Shown: positions 15,879-25,322, numbered from the stretch's first letter. The stretch is 64,000 nt of DNA from JABDQZ01 sp050049775 (GCA_050049775.1 JASFVP010000010.1:7370-71369); one strand, 5' to 3'. Notes: generated by a model not told the origin, from the sequence alone. Translations and numbers: made by a program.

Positions 15879-17366
15879 ATGTTAACGAGAAACACATTCA
15901 GGTCAGGGATATTGACGCTGTTCATGATGATATTGCTGGTAGCAACCATGCCGACCGGCCTGGCCGACACCTTCAAGCTCTATGTCGGTGACATGCAGAC
16001 GCTGACGGTAGGCAAGGTCAAACGCGTCGCCATCGGCAATGGCAAGCTCATGAGCAGCTCGATCCTGGAAAATGGCGACCTGCTGATCCTGGCCGAAAAG
16101 GAAGGTGATACCGAACTGAAGATCTGGCTGGAAAACGGCAAGGTCTTCACTCACAAGTTTTTCATCACCAAGACGGACTCGGCCCGCACCTCTTCGGAAG
16201 CGGCAGCGGTCTTGAAAAACATTCCGGGGCTGAGCACGCGTCGCGTTGGCTCAAACATCATCCTGGAAGGCTTCACCAGTGAGGTCACGGCCAAACTGAT
16301 TGACAAGGTCACCGCCAAGTATTCGGACATCATCAACCTGACGGTGCAAACCAGCCTGGCCGACATCGCCGACCTGCTTAACCAGATTCCCGGCATTTCG
16401 GTCAAGAAAGTCGGCAAGTTCGCGGTCATCAGCGGTGCTGTCGACGCCAAGGGCAAGGCTGCCATCGAAGCGGTCAAGGCCGGCTTTCCGGAGATCCTCG
16501 ACCTGACCACCGAAGACAAGGTCTCCAAGGAACCGATGGTGTACATGAACGTGCAGATCACCGAGTTCAGCACCAATGCCCTGGAAAACCTCGGCATCAA
16601 CTGGTCCACCAGCTTCGCCGGTCCATCGGTCGGCTACACCAACGACTTCACCACCATCGGTGATCGCTCGGCGCTGGCCTCGGCATTCACCAACCAGACG
16701 GCCACCAACGCTCTCACCGCCTCCGGCCTGACCACCGGTCGTTCCGCCACCGGTTATTTCGGTATCGCCACGTTGATCACCTCCACCATCAACCTGGCCG
16801 TATCCAGTGGCGACGCCCTGATCCTGGCCTCGCCGACGCTGAGCGCCAAAAGCGGTGGCAGCGCCGAGTTCCTGTCCGGTGGCCAGGTGCCGGTACCGGT
16901 ACCCGGCCCGGATGGCACGACCACCATCGAATACAAGGACTACGGCATCAGTCTCAAGATCGAGCCCAAGGCCGGCATCACCGGCAACATCGTCGCCAAG
17001 GTCGAAACCGAAGTCAGCAGCATCGACACCTCGGTATCGTTCGGCAATACGCCCGGTTTCAAGAACCGCAGTGCCAAAACCGAAGCCAACCTCAAGGATG
17101 GCGAGACCCTGGTCATCAGCGGTCTGGTCAATCGCGACCTCGGCAGCGATGTCAGCCGCGTCAAATGGCTGTCCGACATACCGATTCTCGGCGAACTGTT
17201 CAAATCAACCAACTTCAAGAACAACCGCAGCGATCTGGTGATTTTCATCACGCCGCACATCGTTGACCCGAACAGTGAAATCAACAAGGTGGCGCTGGAA
17301 AAAGCCAATCAATTGCGCGAGCAGTTCATCAAGAATGCCGAAGTCCAAGCGGAGATCCTTGACTGA
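15879..17366 (+). CDS. cpaC: CpaC/RcpA-type secretin of the Tad pilus
   Basis: This 495-residue outer-membrane secretin forms the pilus exit channel. It has a signal peptide (to about 29, TGLADTFKLYVGD), a pilus-type N-terminal domain (about 30-100) and two BON-like repeats (about 105-205, SEAAAVLKNIPGLSTRRVG and IADLLNQIPGISVKKVG). The secretin core (about 215-470) contains SGGQVPVPVPG and VKWLSDIPILGELFKST. It lies 15 bp after cpaB, and its stop overlaps the ATG of the ATPase gene by one base, as expected for an assembly operon. Confidence 0.92.
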   Translation: MLTRNTFRSGILTLFMMILLVATMPTGLADTFKLYVGDMQTLTVGKVKRVAIGNGKLMSSSILENGDLLILAEKEGDTELKIWLENGKVFTHKFFITKTDSARTSSEAAAVLKNIPGLSTRRVGSNIILEGFTSEVTAKLIDKVTAKYSDIINLTVQTSLADIADLLNQIPGISVKKVGKFAVISGAVDAKGKAAIEAVKAGFPEILDLTTEDKVSKEPMVYMNVQITEFSTNALENLGINWSTSFAGPSVGYTNDFTTIGDRSALASAFTNQTATNALTASGLTTGRSATGYFGIATLITSTINLAVSSGDALILASPTLSAKSGGSAEFLSGGQVPVPVPGPDGTTTIEYKDYGISLKIEPKAGITGNIVAKVETEVSSIDTSVSFGNTPGFKNRSAKTEANLKDGETLVISGLVNRDLGSDVSRVKWLSDIPILGELFKSTNFKNNRSDLVIFITPHIVDPNSEINKVALEKANQLREQFIKNAEVQAEILD

Positions 17367-19060
17367 TGTTTGATATCGTAGTCATCACCGATAAAGGCAA
17401 GACCACCAACCGCGTGCGTTGCAACATCAAACACTGCTCCATCGGCAAGTCGCGCGACAACCTGGTACAGATTCGCGGCTGGCGCATCGCACCGGTACAC
17501 GCCAAGGTGGAAATGACCGACAAGGGCATATATGTCGAGGACAGCAGCGAAGGCATCGGCACGCTGGTCAACGGCGAGAAAATCACTTACTACGGCCCGC
17601 TGCGCAGTTCCGACATCATCACCATCGGCAATTACGATTTCCGCGTCGGCGCCGCCGTTGGTGACGAAGCGGTCGAACAAAACCCGGTACCGGGTGAAAA
17701 ACAGGATCTCAGCGACACCGACTGGACGGTCGAGACCTTTGTCGGCGAAGCCATCAAGGCCGACACGCCGGAACAGAAAGAAGAAAGCCTCAGCAAGCAG
17801 CGCCTGTATCTGTGGCGAAATCGCATTCACCAGGAAATCCTGCGCATGATGGACCTGCGCCGCACCGACGTCGGCGGCATGGACGAGGACGAGCTGCGGG
17901 TGCGCGTCGAGGAAATGATCACCGAGGTCATGCAAAACCTCGCCAGCCAGTTGCCGGAAGACATCGATCACGAGCAGCTCAAGCTGGAGGTTCTCAACGA
18001 AGCCGTCGGTCTCGGCCCGCTTGAAACGCTGCTGGCCGATGACGACGTCACCGAAATCATGGTCAATGCGTTTGATGACATTTACATCGAACGCGCCGGC
18101 AAGCTTACCAAGTCACCAATCTCGTTCAGCAGCGATGCAGCGGTCATGTCCGCCATCGAACGTATCGTCTCGCCGCTGGGTCGGCGTATCGACGAAAGCT
18201 CGCCGATGGTGGATGCGCGCCTCAAGGACGGCTCGCGTGTCAACGCCATTATTCCACCGCTGGCGTTGCGAGGCCCCTGCCTGACGATTCGAAAATTCGC
18301 CAAGACCAAGCTCACCGACGCAGACCTGATCGGTTACGGCTCGATCAACACCAATATGGTGAAGTTGCTGAAAACCGCCGTCGAACAACGCATGAACATC
18401 GTGATTTCCGGTGGTACCGGCTCGGGCAAGACCACCCTGCTCAATATCCTGTCGAATTTCATTCCACCCAACGAACGCATCATCACGGTCGAGGACGCGG
18501 CCGAACTCAAACTCGGCCAGCCGCATCTGGTGTCGCTGGAATCACGCCCGCCCAACCTGGAAGGCAAAGGCGCCGTACCGATCCGCGAGCTGGTGAAAAA
18601 CTGTCTGCGTATGCGTCCCGACCGCATTGTCGTCGGCGAGTGTCGTGGCGGCGAGGCGCTGGACATGCTGCAGGCGATGAACACCGGTCACGACGGCTCA
18701 TTGACCACGGCGCACGCCAATACACCGCGTGATGTCATCTCGCGTCTCGAGGTCATGGTATTGATGGCGGGCATGGACCTGCCAGTGCGCGCCATCCGTG
18801 AACAGATCGCCTCGGCGGTTAACATCATTGTGCAGCAGTCGCGCATCGCAGACGGCTCGCGCAAGATCACGCACATTTCCGAAATCACCGGCATGGAAGG
18901 CGATATCATTCAGCTCAACGACATTTTTGTGTATCGGCAGGAAGGCTTTGATGCCGACGGTAAAGTGGTCGGGCGCTTCGAGGCCACCGGCCAGATACCG
19001 ACCTTTTATGAAGGCCTGCGCGCGCGCGGCATCAGCGTTGATATGAGCATCTTCTCCTGA
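17366..19060 (+). CDS. cpaF: FHA domain fused to CpaF/TadA secretion ATPase
   Basis: This 564-residue ATPase powers pilus assembly. An FHA domain occupies about 1-95, with phosphopeptide-binding positions visible as GKSRDN (27-32), VHAKVE (44-49) and LVNGEKI (67-73). A linker (about 100-145) follows, then a type IV ATPase domain with Walker A GGTGSGKTT (349-357), an Asp box (ITVEDAAELKLG), Walker B region RPDRIVVGECRGGE (417-430) and His box TTAHANTPRD. Standard CpaF has no FHA domain, so phosphothreonine signalling may control assembly; a Ser/Thr kinase lies 9 kb upstream. The start overlaps the cpaC stop (TGATG). Confidence 0.93.
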   Translation: MFDIVVITDKGKTTNRVRCNIKHCSIGKSRDNLVQIRGWRIAPVHAKVEMTDKGIYVEDSSEGIGTLVNGEKITYYGPLRSSDIITIGNYDFRVGAAVGDEAVEQNPVPGEKQDLSDTDWTVETFVGEAIKADTPEQKEESLSKQRLYLWRNRIHQEILRMMDLRRTDVGGMDEDELRVRVEEMITEVMQNLASQLPEDIDHEQLKLEVLNEAVGLGPLETLLADDDVTEIMVNAFDDIYIERAGKLTKSPISFSSDAAVMSAIERIVSPLGRRIDESSPMVDARLKDGSRVNAIIPPLALRGPCLTIRKFAKTKLTDADLIGYGSINTNMVKLLKTAVEQRMNIVISGGTGSGKTTLLNILSNFIPPNERIITVEDAAELKLGQPHLVSLESRPPNLEGKGAVPIRELVKNCLRMRPDRIVVGECRGGEALDMLQAMNTGHDGSLTTAHANTPRDVISRLEVMVLMAGMDLPVRAIREQIASAVNIIVQQSRIADGSRKITHISEITGMEGDIIQLNDIFVYRQEGFDADGKVVGRFEATGQIPTFYEGLRARGISVDMSIFS

Positions 19061-19944
19061 TGGACTTGTTCGATACCGCCTCCTGGACCACCGAAGGCCT
19101 GTTCTGGGTCAGCATCGGTCTGTTTGCCGCCGCCAGTTTCGTCGCCGCCTATATCGCGGTCACCAGCGGCCGTCACTTTTACGGTGAATACGAGGAAGTC
19201 TTCAAGGAGACCGCCACCAACAACATGGAAGACATGTTCCTGTTCATCGATCCGCAACGCCTGTTCATGTTCAATCTGCTCGCGCTGATTGTGGTGCCAC
19301 TGCTGTTGTATTTTATCTTCGGCGACGTGCTGATTCCCATGTTGGCATTTTTCGTGATCCTGGTCGGACCGTTCAAGTACTACAAGGCGATGCGCCGCAA
19401 ACGCCTGAAAACCTTTGAACGCCAGTTGCCCGACGCGCTCACCATGGTCACCGGTAGCCTCGCCGCCGGCGCCAGCCTGAATATGGCGCTGGAAGCACTG
19501 GTCAAGGAGCAGCCGGCGCCGTTGTCGCAGGAGTTCCTGCTATTTCTGCGCGAACAGCGCATCGGCGTCGAGTTCGACAACTCGCTGCGCAATATGGAGC
19601 GACGCCTGCCGATTCCGGATTTTCTGATGTTTTCCGCGGCGCTGCGCATTTCACGTGAAATCGGCGGCAACCTGGGCGAGACCCTCGACATCCTGGCCGA
19701 CACGCTGCGCCGCAAGGCCACCATGGAAGGCAAGATCGAATCGCTCACGGCGCAGGGCCGCATGCAGGGTTATGTCATGACCGCGTTGCCGATTTTCCTC
19801 GGTGTGCTGCTGTCGTTCCTCGAGCCGGAAGCCATGAGCCTGCTGTTCAGCACCCCGGCCGGCTGGGGCACGGTCGGTGTGATCGTGGTCATGGAAGTAC
19901 TGGGTTATGTGTTCATCCGCAAGGTCACCAACATCAACGTATAG
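19060..19944 (+). CDS. tadB: TadB-like inner-membrane platform protein
   Basis: This 294-residue protein is one of the two GspF-type platform proteins of the Tad machine. It has helices near the N-terminus (about 13-35) and in the middle (about 66-107), then a cytoplasmic GspF domain (about 118-232: FERQLPDALTMVTGSLAAGASLNMALE, FSAALRISREIGGNLGETL), and two C-terminal helices (about 234-290). The ATG overlaps the stop of cpaF by one base (TGATG). It is paired with tadC 8 bp downstream. Confidence 0.9.
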   Translation: MDLFDTASWTTEGLFWVSIGLFAAASFVAAYIAVTSGRHFYGEYEEVFKETATNNMEDMFLFIDPQRLFMFNLLALIVVPLLLYFIFGDVLIPMLAFFVILVGPFKYYKAMRRKRLKTFERQLPDALTMVTGSLAAGASLNMALEALVKEQPAPLSQEFLLFLREQRIGVEFDNSLRNMERRLPIPDFLMFSAALRISREIGGNLGETLDILADTLRRKATMEGKIESLTAQGRMQGYVMTALPIFLGVLLSFLEPEAMSLLFSTPAGWGTVGVIVVMEVLGYVFIRKVTNINV

Positions 19945-19952
19945 GCTTTGAC

Positions 19953-20837
19953 ATGCAACTGACACTCGACATCGTTTTCATGCTCGCCGTACTGCTGTCA
20001 GGACTCAGCGCCATTGTCTGGGTATTGTTTTTCAGCGCGGTCACTGAAAATGTCGAGGAAGACGATCGCGCTTTCATGGACCCGTTGCCGCCGATGTTGA
20101 AGTTGCTGTGGCCGATGGTGCAGCTGCTCGCCAACACCGTGGTGCAATTTTTTTCCAACGCCTATCTGGACCGGCTGGAAAATCGTTTGCAGAAGACCGG
20201 TGTCGGTTATCTGCTCGGCGCCGAGCAGTTTGTCGCCTTGCGCATGGTCGCCGCACTGATCACCTTTGGCCTCGGCCTGCTGATTATCGCGGCGCTGAAT
20301 CCCAAACAGGCTTTGCTGATCCTGCTGGTCGCACCGCTGGCCGGTTACATGTTCCCGCTGGTGTGGCTGGCCGATACGCGCAAACGCCGTGAAATACAGG
20401 TCATTCGCACCCTGCCCGTTTACCTCGACTTCATCACCATGGCGGTCGAAGCCGGTCTCAACCTGCCCGGTGCCTTGCAGCAGGCGATGCAAAAAGGCCC
20501 GAAAGGTCCTCTGCAGAACGAGTTCGGCATTGTCATGCGTGACCTGCGTTCCGGCCTGTCCCGCGCCGATGCGTTAAAGCGTATGGCGGATCGACTGGAT
20601 ATCGATGACATCACCAGCTTCGTCAATGCCATGATCCAGTCGGAACGCATGGGTTCGAGCATGGCCAAGACCCTGCGTCTGCAATCCGACCAGCGCCGCA
20701 CCGAACGCTTCCAGCGCGCCGAGAAACAGGCCATGCAGGCGCCGGTGAAACTAATCTTCCCGCTGATCGTGTTCATCTTCCCGGTGACGTTCATCATCCT
20801 GGGCTTCCCGATCGTGATGAAATTCCTCAACCAGTGA
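19953..20837 (+). CDS. tadC: TadC-like inner-membrane platform protein
   Basis: This 294-residue second GspF-type protein has an N-terminal helix (about 8-30), two helices around 86-130, a cytoplasmic domain (about 140-255: RTLPVYLDFITMAVEAGLNLPGAL, RSGLSRADALKRMADRLDID) and a C-terminal helix (about 262-292). It has the same length as TadB and the same core order but diverged sequence, as usual for this pair. Its stop overlaps the next start (GTGATG). Confidence 0.9.
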   Translation: MQLTLDIVFMLAVLLSGLSAIVWVLFFSAVTENVEEDDRAFMDPLPPMLKLLWPMVQLLANTVVQFFSNAYLDRLENRLQKTGVGYLLGAEQFVALRMVAALITFGLGLLIIAALNPKQALLILLVAPLAGYMFPLVWLADTRKRREIQVIRTLPVYLDFITMAVEAGLNLPGALQQAMQKGPKGPLQNEFGIVMRDLRSGLSRADALKRMADRLDIDDITSFVNAMIQSERMGSSMAKTLRLQSDQRRTERFQRAEKQAMQAPVKLIFPLIVFIFPVTFIILGFPIVMKFLNQ

Positions 20838-21202
20838 TGCAACATGGTTACCTGCAGTTTCACGATGAACTCAAACGGCCGGTCGGCCTGCCGTTTCATG
20901 TCATGAAGACGGAAAATATTCTGGAACGCAATCGTGGCCTGCTGAAACGCCCCGCCTTGCAACAGCAGCAAGGCCTCTGGATCACACCTTGTAATTCGAT
21001 CCATACTTTCGGCATGCAATACGCGATTGATGTGATTTACCTGGACCGTCACATGCGCATCAAGAAAATCACTGAAAGCTTGCCGAAATACCGCCTGTCA
21101 GGTTGCCTGCGCGCCAAATCGACACTGGAACTGCCGGCCGGCAGCGCCCGGCAGCAGCAACTGCAACCCGGCCTCACCGCCAGCTGGAGTAGCCATGTCT
21201 AG
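20837..21202 (+). CDS. DUF192 family protein in the tad operon
   Basis: This 121-residue protein has the DUF192 signature: VMKTENILERNRGLLKRP, then GLWITPCNSIHTFGMQYAIDVIYLDR, ending LELPAGSARQQQL. There is no signal peptide, whereas many relatives are exported. Relatives are single-domain proteins found near tad or secretion genes; biochemical function is unknown. The GTG at 20834 is an alternative start. It overlaps tadC at its start and the next gene by 8 bp at its end, so it is co-translated with the pilus genes. Confidence 0.85.
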   Translation: MQHGYLQFHDELKRPVGLPFHVMKTENILERNRGLLKRPALQQQQGLWITPCNSIHTFGMQYAIDVIYLDRHMRIKKITESLPKYRLSGCLRAKSTLELPAGSARQQQLQPGLTASWSSHV

Positions 21203-21662
21203 ATTTTTACTGCTGATCTGTAGCCTGCCACTGCTGGTCGCCTGCCAGACAGGTCCAATTAAAGAAGTGCCACCTGACCAGTTGCTCGAACTCAAACAAC
21301 AAGCGGACAGCGCCTATCAGGCGCGCGAGTATGCCAAAGCACTGGAGTTGCACCAGCAGCTCAACCAGGCCGTGCCGAACGATGCCATGCTGTGGTTTCG
21401 CACCGGCAACGTGCACGCCCGCATGAACCAGCCCGATCAGGCGGTCGCCGCCTACCGCAAGGCGGTCACGCTGGACAGCTCACTGGCGACCGCCTGGCAC
21501 AACATGGGGGTGCTGCAGCTGCGTCAGGCCGCCAACACCTTTACGCAGATGCTGCAACACGTGCGGCCTGCCGATCCGCTGTATCCGCGTGCGCTGCAGC
21601 TGTCGCAAGGCACTTTGTACATTCTCGGGGTCAAACCGACCGATGGCTCCGAGCAACCCTAG
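21195..21662 (+). CDS. TPR lipoprotein, TadD-like
   Basis: This 155-residue protein has a lipobox (LLVAC, Cys at 17) and then about two to three TPR-type helical repeats: ADSAYQAREYAKALELHQQL, NDAMLWFRTGNVHARM and DQAVAAYRKAVTLDSSLATAWHNMG. In Tad systems TadD is a TPR lipoprotein that helps the secretin assemble in the outer membrane. This one is shorter than typical TadD, so the equivalence is by position and domain. It overlaps both neighbours. Confidence 0.8.
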   Translation: MSRFLLLICSLPLLVACQTGPIKEVPPDQLLELKQQADSAYQAREYAKALELHQQLNQAVPNDAMLWFRTGNVHARMNQPDQAVAAYRKAVTLDSSLATAWHNMGVLQLRQAANTFTQMLQHVRPADPLYPRALQLSQGTLYILGVKPTDGSEQP

Positions 21663-22395
21663 GCGTTCCCAACTCGGCCAGGCCATGGTCGAGACCGTCG
21701 TGGTAATCTTTGTCACGCTGCTGTTGCTGCTCGGCGTGATCCAGTTCGGCCTGATCTACAATGCCAAAACCACGCTGAACTATGCCGCCTTTGAAGCCGC
21801 GCGTGCGGGCGCGCTCAACTACGCCGACAAGGCCGCCATCGAATACGCACTGGCACGCGGCCTGGCACCTTTGTTCACTTCGGTCAGCACCGCAGATGGC
21901 CCGCTCACCAAGGTAAAAAAAGTACAGAATGCCCGCGATGAAGTGCTGGATGAAATCCGGGCCGGAGAATTTGCCTGCATCGAACGGCTGAATCCGCCGG
22001 ACTCGTCTTTTTCACACTACGCGGTCAATGACCCGACCGGTAACTTTCCGGGCGAGGACCTGATTCCCAACGACCACCTGCATTATCGCAAAGCCGTACC
22101 GACCGGCGGTTTGAGCATTCAGGACGCCAACCTGCTGAAACTGCGCATCACCTATTGCTACCCGATGTACGTACCGGTCATCTCCACTACCATCAAACGT
22201 CTCATGGGATTAACGACGGAAAGTACTTCGCTGGTCGCCACCGGCCAGACCGGCGCCACCCATGCCACGCTGACCCCCAAGGGCAGCTTCCAGAGTAATT
22301 GCTATAGCAAGGACCGCTTCCCGATTGTGGCGCAGGCCATTGTGCGCATGCAGACGCCGATCAAGAACGACCTGTTTCCGCCCAGTTGCGACTAA
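21643..22395 (+). CDS. TadE-like pseudopilin
   Basis: The start at 21643 (MAPSNPRRSQLG) overlaps the TPR gene by 20 bp. The N-terminus SQLGQAMVETVVVIFVTLLLLLG is a prepilin-type signature with one helix, followed by YNAKTTLNYAAFEAARAGALNYA, the classic TadE sequence after the helix. The product is 250 residues. The periplasmic domain contains several Cys (EFACIERLN, RITYCYPMY, QSNCYSKD, FPPSCD), which could form disulfides. It is the last gene of the tad operon and is convergent with the CAP-protein gene 3 bp downstream. Confidence 0.85.
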   Translation: MAPSNPRRSQLGQAMVETVVVIFVTLLLLLGVIQFGLIYNAKTTLNYAAFEAARAGALNYADKAAIEYALARGLAPLFTSVSTADGPLTKVKKVQNARDEVLDEIRAGEFACIERLNPPDSSFSHYAVNDPTGNFPGEDLIPNDHLHYRKAVPTGGLSIQDANLLKLRITYCYPMYVPVISTTIKRLMGLTTESTSLVATGQTGATHATLTPKGSFQSNCYSKDRFPIVAQAIVRMQTPIKNDLFPPSCD

Positions 22396-22398
22396 CCC

Positions 22399-23625
22399 CT
22401 AAAGCACCAGCCGGAACTGCCGGCCGTGAAATGAAAACGTTGCCTGGCCACTGTCGCCCAACGGCCGGATCAGCAGCGTGTTGGCATCCACAATGGTGAC
22501 TTTCACGTCATGCAGGCCGCGATAACTGAGCTGGTATTCGGAATTGGCATCGCGCTGATGCGATGGCGGCACGTAAACGACGATGCTTTGTCCCGAGCTG
22601 GCCTGGATCACTTCCCCACCATTAGTAACTTCATATATCGGCACATCAAAGCTGGCCGTGGTGAAAGTCCAGCTCAGCTGTTGCGGCTTGTCGTGCGCGA
22701 CATACTCAAGCTCAACACGGTAACGCGTCGCCCAGTCGAGCCGCTGGTGCGGAAACAGCGCGTGTTCATAGGCGGTGAACTTGCGGTTGAAATCAGTCTG
22801 CTGGTCCATCCTGAGAATCACATCCACCGGCTGGTGATCAGCGTCGCGAAACAATTCCAGACGCGTCACCCGAGGAATGCTGTTACGAAACACCGCCGGG
22901 TTGAACTGCACCGATACCGGATACCCCGAAACATCGTAGTCGGGCAACGGATCCGGTGTTTCTTCGTAAAACGCCGGCGGCACATTAACGCCACCACGCG
23001 GCGGCCACAACACCACTTCGGCATTTTTCAGCTGCACGTCCAGCAACGCCTGATCAAAGTCGGCCTGTTTGACACGCAGCGTCTCATCGGCGCAGACACG
23101 AAAATAATAGTTGCCAGGCATCTGCTGGCTGGCATCCTGCTGGCACAGCACGCGTTTGGCGGCGTTACCCATGTTGTAAACAAAGCTGTGAAAGTCCGCA
23201 TCAGCGGCATAACCGATGCCGATTTCGTCATAGTCAAACGTCAGGAAACCGAAGCGATGGTAAATCGCACTCATCAGGCCGTTGACCGATTTCATCGCCG
23301 ATGTCTGGCCACTGTGCGAAGAAACGTTTTCGGCGTTATGACGGCTGGCGTAACCGGCACGCAGCATGCGCTGTAGTGGTGTACGCCCGGTAAAGCCCTG
23401 GCGCGAGCGCTGCTGTCCATGGCCCCATTGGCGATTCAGCAGCAGATACTCGGCATGCCCCTGCGCCGCCTGCTGCAACTGATCGTTTTCACTGAAGGCG
23501 ATCATACCAGCCTGGCGGCGCAGGTCATTGAGATAAGCCAGGCTCTGCTGGCGCGCTGTATCGGCCGACAAATGACCGCTAAGCAACGCCAGCAACAAGC
23601 CAGCCAACCCGCGTTTCAGCTGCAT
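22399..23625 (-). CDS. Exported CAP/SCP-domain protein
   Basis: This 408-residue protein has a signal peptide (MQLKRGLAGLLLALLSGHLSA) and a CAP domain (about 22-165): SLAYLNDLRRQAGM, AAQGHAEYLLLNRQWGH, AENVSS, IYHRFGFLTFDYDEIGIGY. The C-terminal half is beta-rich (about 225-408) and could be an Ig-like adhesion module. CAP proteins of bacteria are secreted with unknown activity. The start at 23625 is preferred over 23658 because the signal peptide begins there and the overlap with sprT falls to 10 bp. It is last in the galE-sprT-CAP gene string. Confidence 0.82.
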   Translation of the reverse strand: MQLKRGLAGLLLALLSGHLSADTARQQSLAYLNDLRRQAGMIAFSENDQLQQAAQGHAEYLLLNRQWGHGQQRSRQGFTGRTPLQRMLRAGYASRHNAENVSSHSGQTSAMKSVNGLMSAIYHRFGFLTFDYDEIGIGYAADADFHSFVYNMGNAAKRVLCQQDASQQMPGNYYFRVCADETLRVKQADFDQALLDVQLKNAEVVLWPPRGGVNVPPAFYEETPDPLPDYDVSGYPVSVQFNPAVFRNSIPRVTRLELFRDADHQPVDVILRMDQQTDFNRKFTAYEHALFPHQRLDWATRYRVELEYVAHDKPQQLSWTFTTASFDVPIYEVTNGGEVIQASSGQSIVVYVPPSHQRDANSEYQLSYRGLHDVKVTIVDANTLLIRPLGDSGQATFSFHGRQFRLVL

Positions 23626-24125
23626 GGCCCTGTCCCCGGCCGCAAAGCCTGACCACATTGCCGACAGAGGTACTGCTGGCCGCGTAAAATGCGTTTGTGG
23701 CGAATGCTGGTCAGTTCATGTGTGCGACAGGCGCAAGAATAATTGAAGCGCGTGTAACGGCGCAGCGCCAATCCGGATGTATCGTAGTTGTGACAACGCG
23801 ACGCATCGGCCTGAAACAGCTGCATGATGGCTCGCCATTGTGCACCGTGTGGACGGATGCTGGCACCATATTTCTGGTAGGCCACCAGATGCGCCACCTC
23901 GTGCGGCACTGTCGTCTGCAGAAACTGCTGGGGATTCTCCAGCAGCAACTGGCGGTTATAGCGGATCACCGCCTCGCCGTTGCTCTGGATTTTCATGCTG
24001 CCGGCGGCGGTGCCGCGCTGGTTGAACTGGATGTCACTGAGGTGGAATTTCTGCCGAAAATGCTGTCCGGCAAAATCCAGCAATTGCCGGGTACGACTGA
24101 CAACGGCCTTGACTGACATGTTCAA
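23616..24125 (-). CDS. sprT: SprT-like zinc metalloprotein
   Basis: This 169-residue protein has the SprT zinc motif HEVAH (TTVPHEVAHLVAYQKYG) and C-terminal zinc-ribbon Cys (FNYSCACRTHEL, YLCRQCGQ). The protein family is cytosolic and related to the SPRTN protease domain, but the role of bacterial SprT is not settled. It begins 6 bp after the galE stop, and its 3' end overlaps the CAP gene. MSVKAV at 24119 is an alternative start. Confidence 0.9.
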   Translation of the reverse strand: MNMSVKAVVSRTRQLLDFAGQHFRQKFHLSDIQFNQRGTAAGSMKIQSNGEAVIRYNRQLLLENPQQFLQTTVPHEVAHLVAYQKYGASIRPHGAQWRAIMQLFQADASRCHNYDTSGLALRRYTRFNYSCACRTHELTSIRHKRILRGQQYLCRQCGQALRPGTGPCS

Positions 24126-24131
24126 AAAAGG

Positions 24132-25142
24132 TTATTCAAAACCGTTGGGGTTGGCCGACTGCCAGCGCCAGGTGTCCTGGCACATGTCCTCGAGTCCGAG
24201 CCTGGCGGACCAGCCGAGTTCTTTTGCCGCCAGCGATGGATCGGCGTAGCAGGCGGCAATATCGCCGGCGCGCCGACCGACAATTTCATACGGCACCGGC
24301 CGGCCGGAAGCCTGCTCGAACGCTTGCGCCATTTCCAGCACCGAATAGCCCTGGCCGGTGCCGAGGTTGTAGGTCACCAGTCCCGGCGCATGCTGCAGTT
24401 TTTCCAGCGCGCTGATATGGCCCCCCGCCAGATCCACGACATGGATGTAGTCGCGCACGCCGGTGCCGTCCGACGTATTGTAGTCGCCGCCGAACACCGA
24501 CAGTTTTTCGAGTTTACCGACCGCGACCTGGGAAATGTACGGCATCAGGTTGTTGGGAATGCCGTTGGGATCCTCACCGATACGGCCACTACGATGCGCA
24601 CCGACCGGATTGAAATAACGCAGCAGCGCGATGTTCCAGCTGTTGTCGGACAGATAAATATCGCCGAGCATCTGCTCGATGATGAGTTTGGAGCGGCCAT
24701 ACGGGTTGGTCGCCGACAGCGGAAAATCCTCGGTGATCGGCAACGAGGCCGGATCGCCATAAACCGTCGCCGAAGAACTGAAAACGATGTTTTTCACATC
24801 GGCTGCCGCCATGACTTCGCACAGATTGAGCGTGCCGGCCAGGTTGTTCTGGTAGTATTCGATCGGCTTCTGGGTGGATTCGCCCACGGCCTTGAGGCCT
24901 GCAAAATGGATGACCGCGTCAATATTGTGGTTATCAAACACCTGCTGCAGAAATGCCTTGTCAAGCAGGTCGCCCCGTGCAAAAGTCAGCGACTTACCGG
25001 TAATCTCCTGTACGCGCTCAAGAGAGGTGATTTTACTGTTGCTGAGATTGTCGATGACCAGGACTTCGTAGCCGGCTTCCAGCAGCTCGACACAGGTGTG
25101 CGAACCGATATAACCGGCGCCGCCGGTCACTAATATCTGCAT
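24132..25142 (-). CDS. galE: UDP-glucose 4-epimerase GalE
   Basis: This 336-residue NAD-dependent epimerase interconverts UDP-glucose and UDP-galactose for surface polysaccharides. It has the Rossmann motif TGGAGYIGSH (6-15), SSSATVYG with the catalytic Ser, and PYGRSKLIIE with the catalytic Tyr and Lys. Length is normal. The start at 25142 (MQILVTGG) is placed at the Rossmann beta strand; upstream in-frame ATG codons give an unrelated, Cys-rich extension and were rejected. No capsule cluster is adjacent. Confidence 0.95.
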   Translation of the reverse strand: MQILVTGGAGYIGSHTCVELLEAGYEVLVIDNLSNSKITSLERVQEITGKSLTFARGDLLDKAFLQQVFDNHNIDAVIHFAGLKAVGESTQKPIEYYQNNLAGTLNLCEVMAAADVKNIVFSSSATVYGDPASLPITEDFPLSATNPYGRSKLIIEQMLGDIYLSDNSWNIALLRYFNPVGAHRSGRIGEDPNGIPNNLMPYISQVAVGKLEKLSVFGGDYNTSDGTGVRDYIHVVDLAGGHISALEKLQHAPGLVTYNLGTGQGYSVLEMAQAFEQASGRPVPYEIVGRRAGDIAACYADPSLAAKELGWSARLGLEDMCQDTWRWQSANPNGFE

Positions 25143-25322
25143 AATGAAAATCCACTTGCGAAAATCTGCGAGCTGCAAACATAATAGAAATTCGATAGCG
25201 ATACAACGGACAGGGCGTCCGGAATAATTACAAGGAAGTCGTTTTTTTGAAATAACCTTTTGGCATAGTGTGAAACTGCAACCCTGACCATGTTTGCAGC
25301 ATTTCACCGGGAGCAGTTTTTA

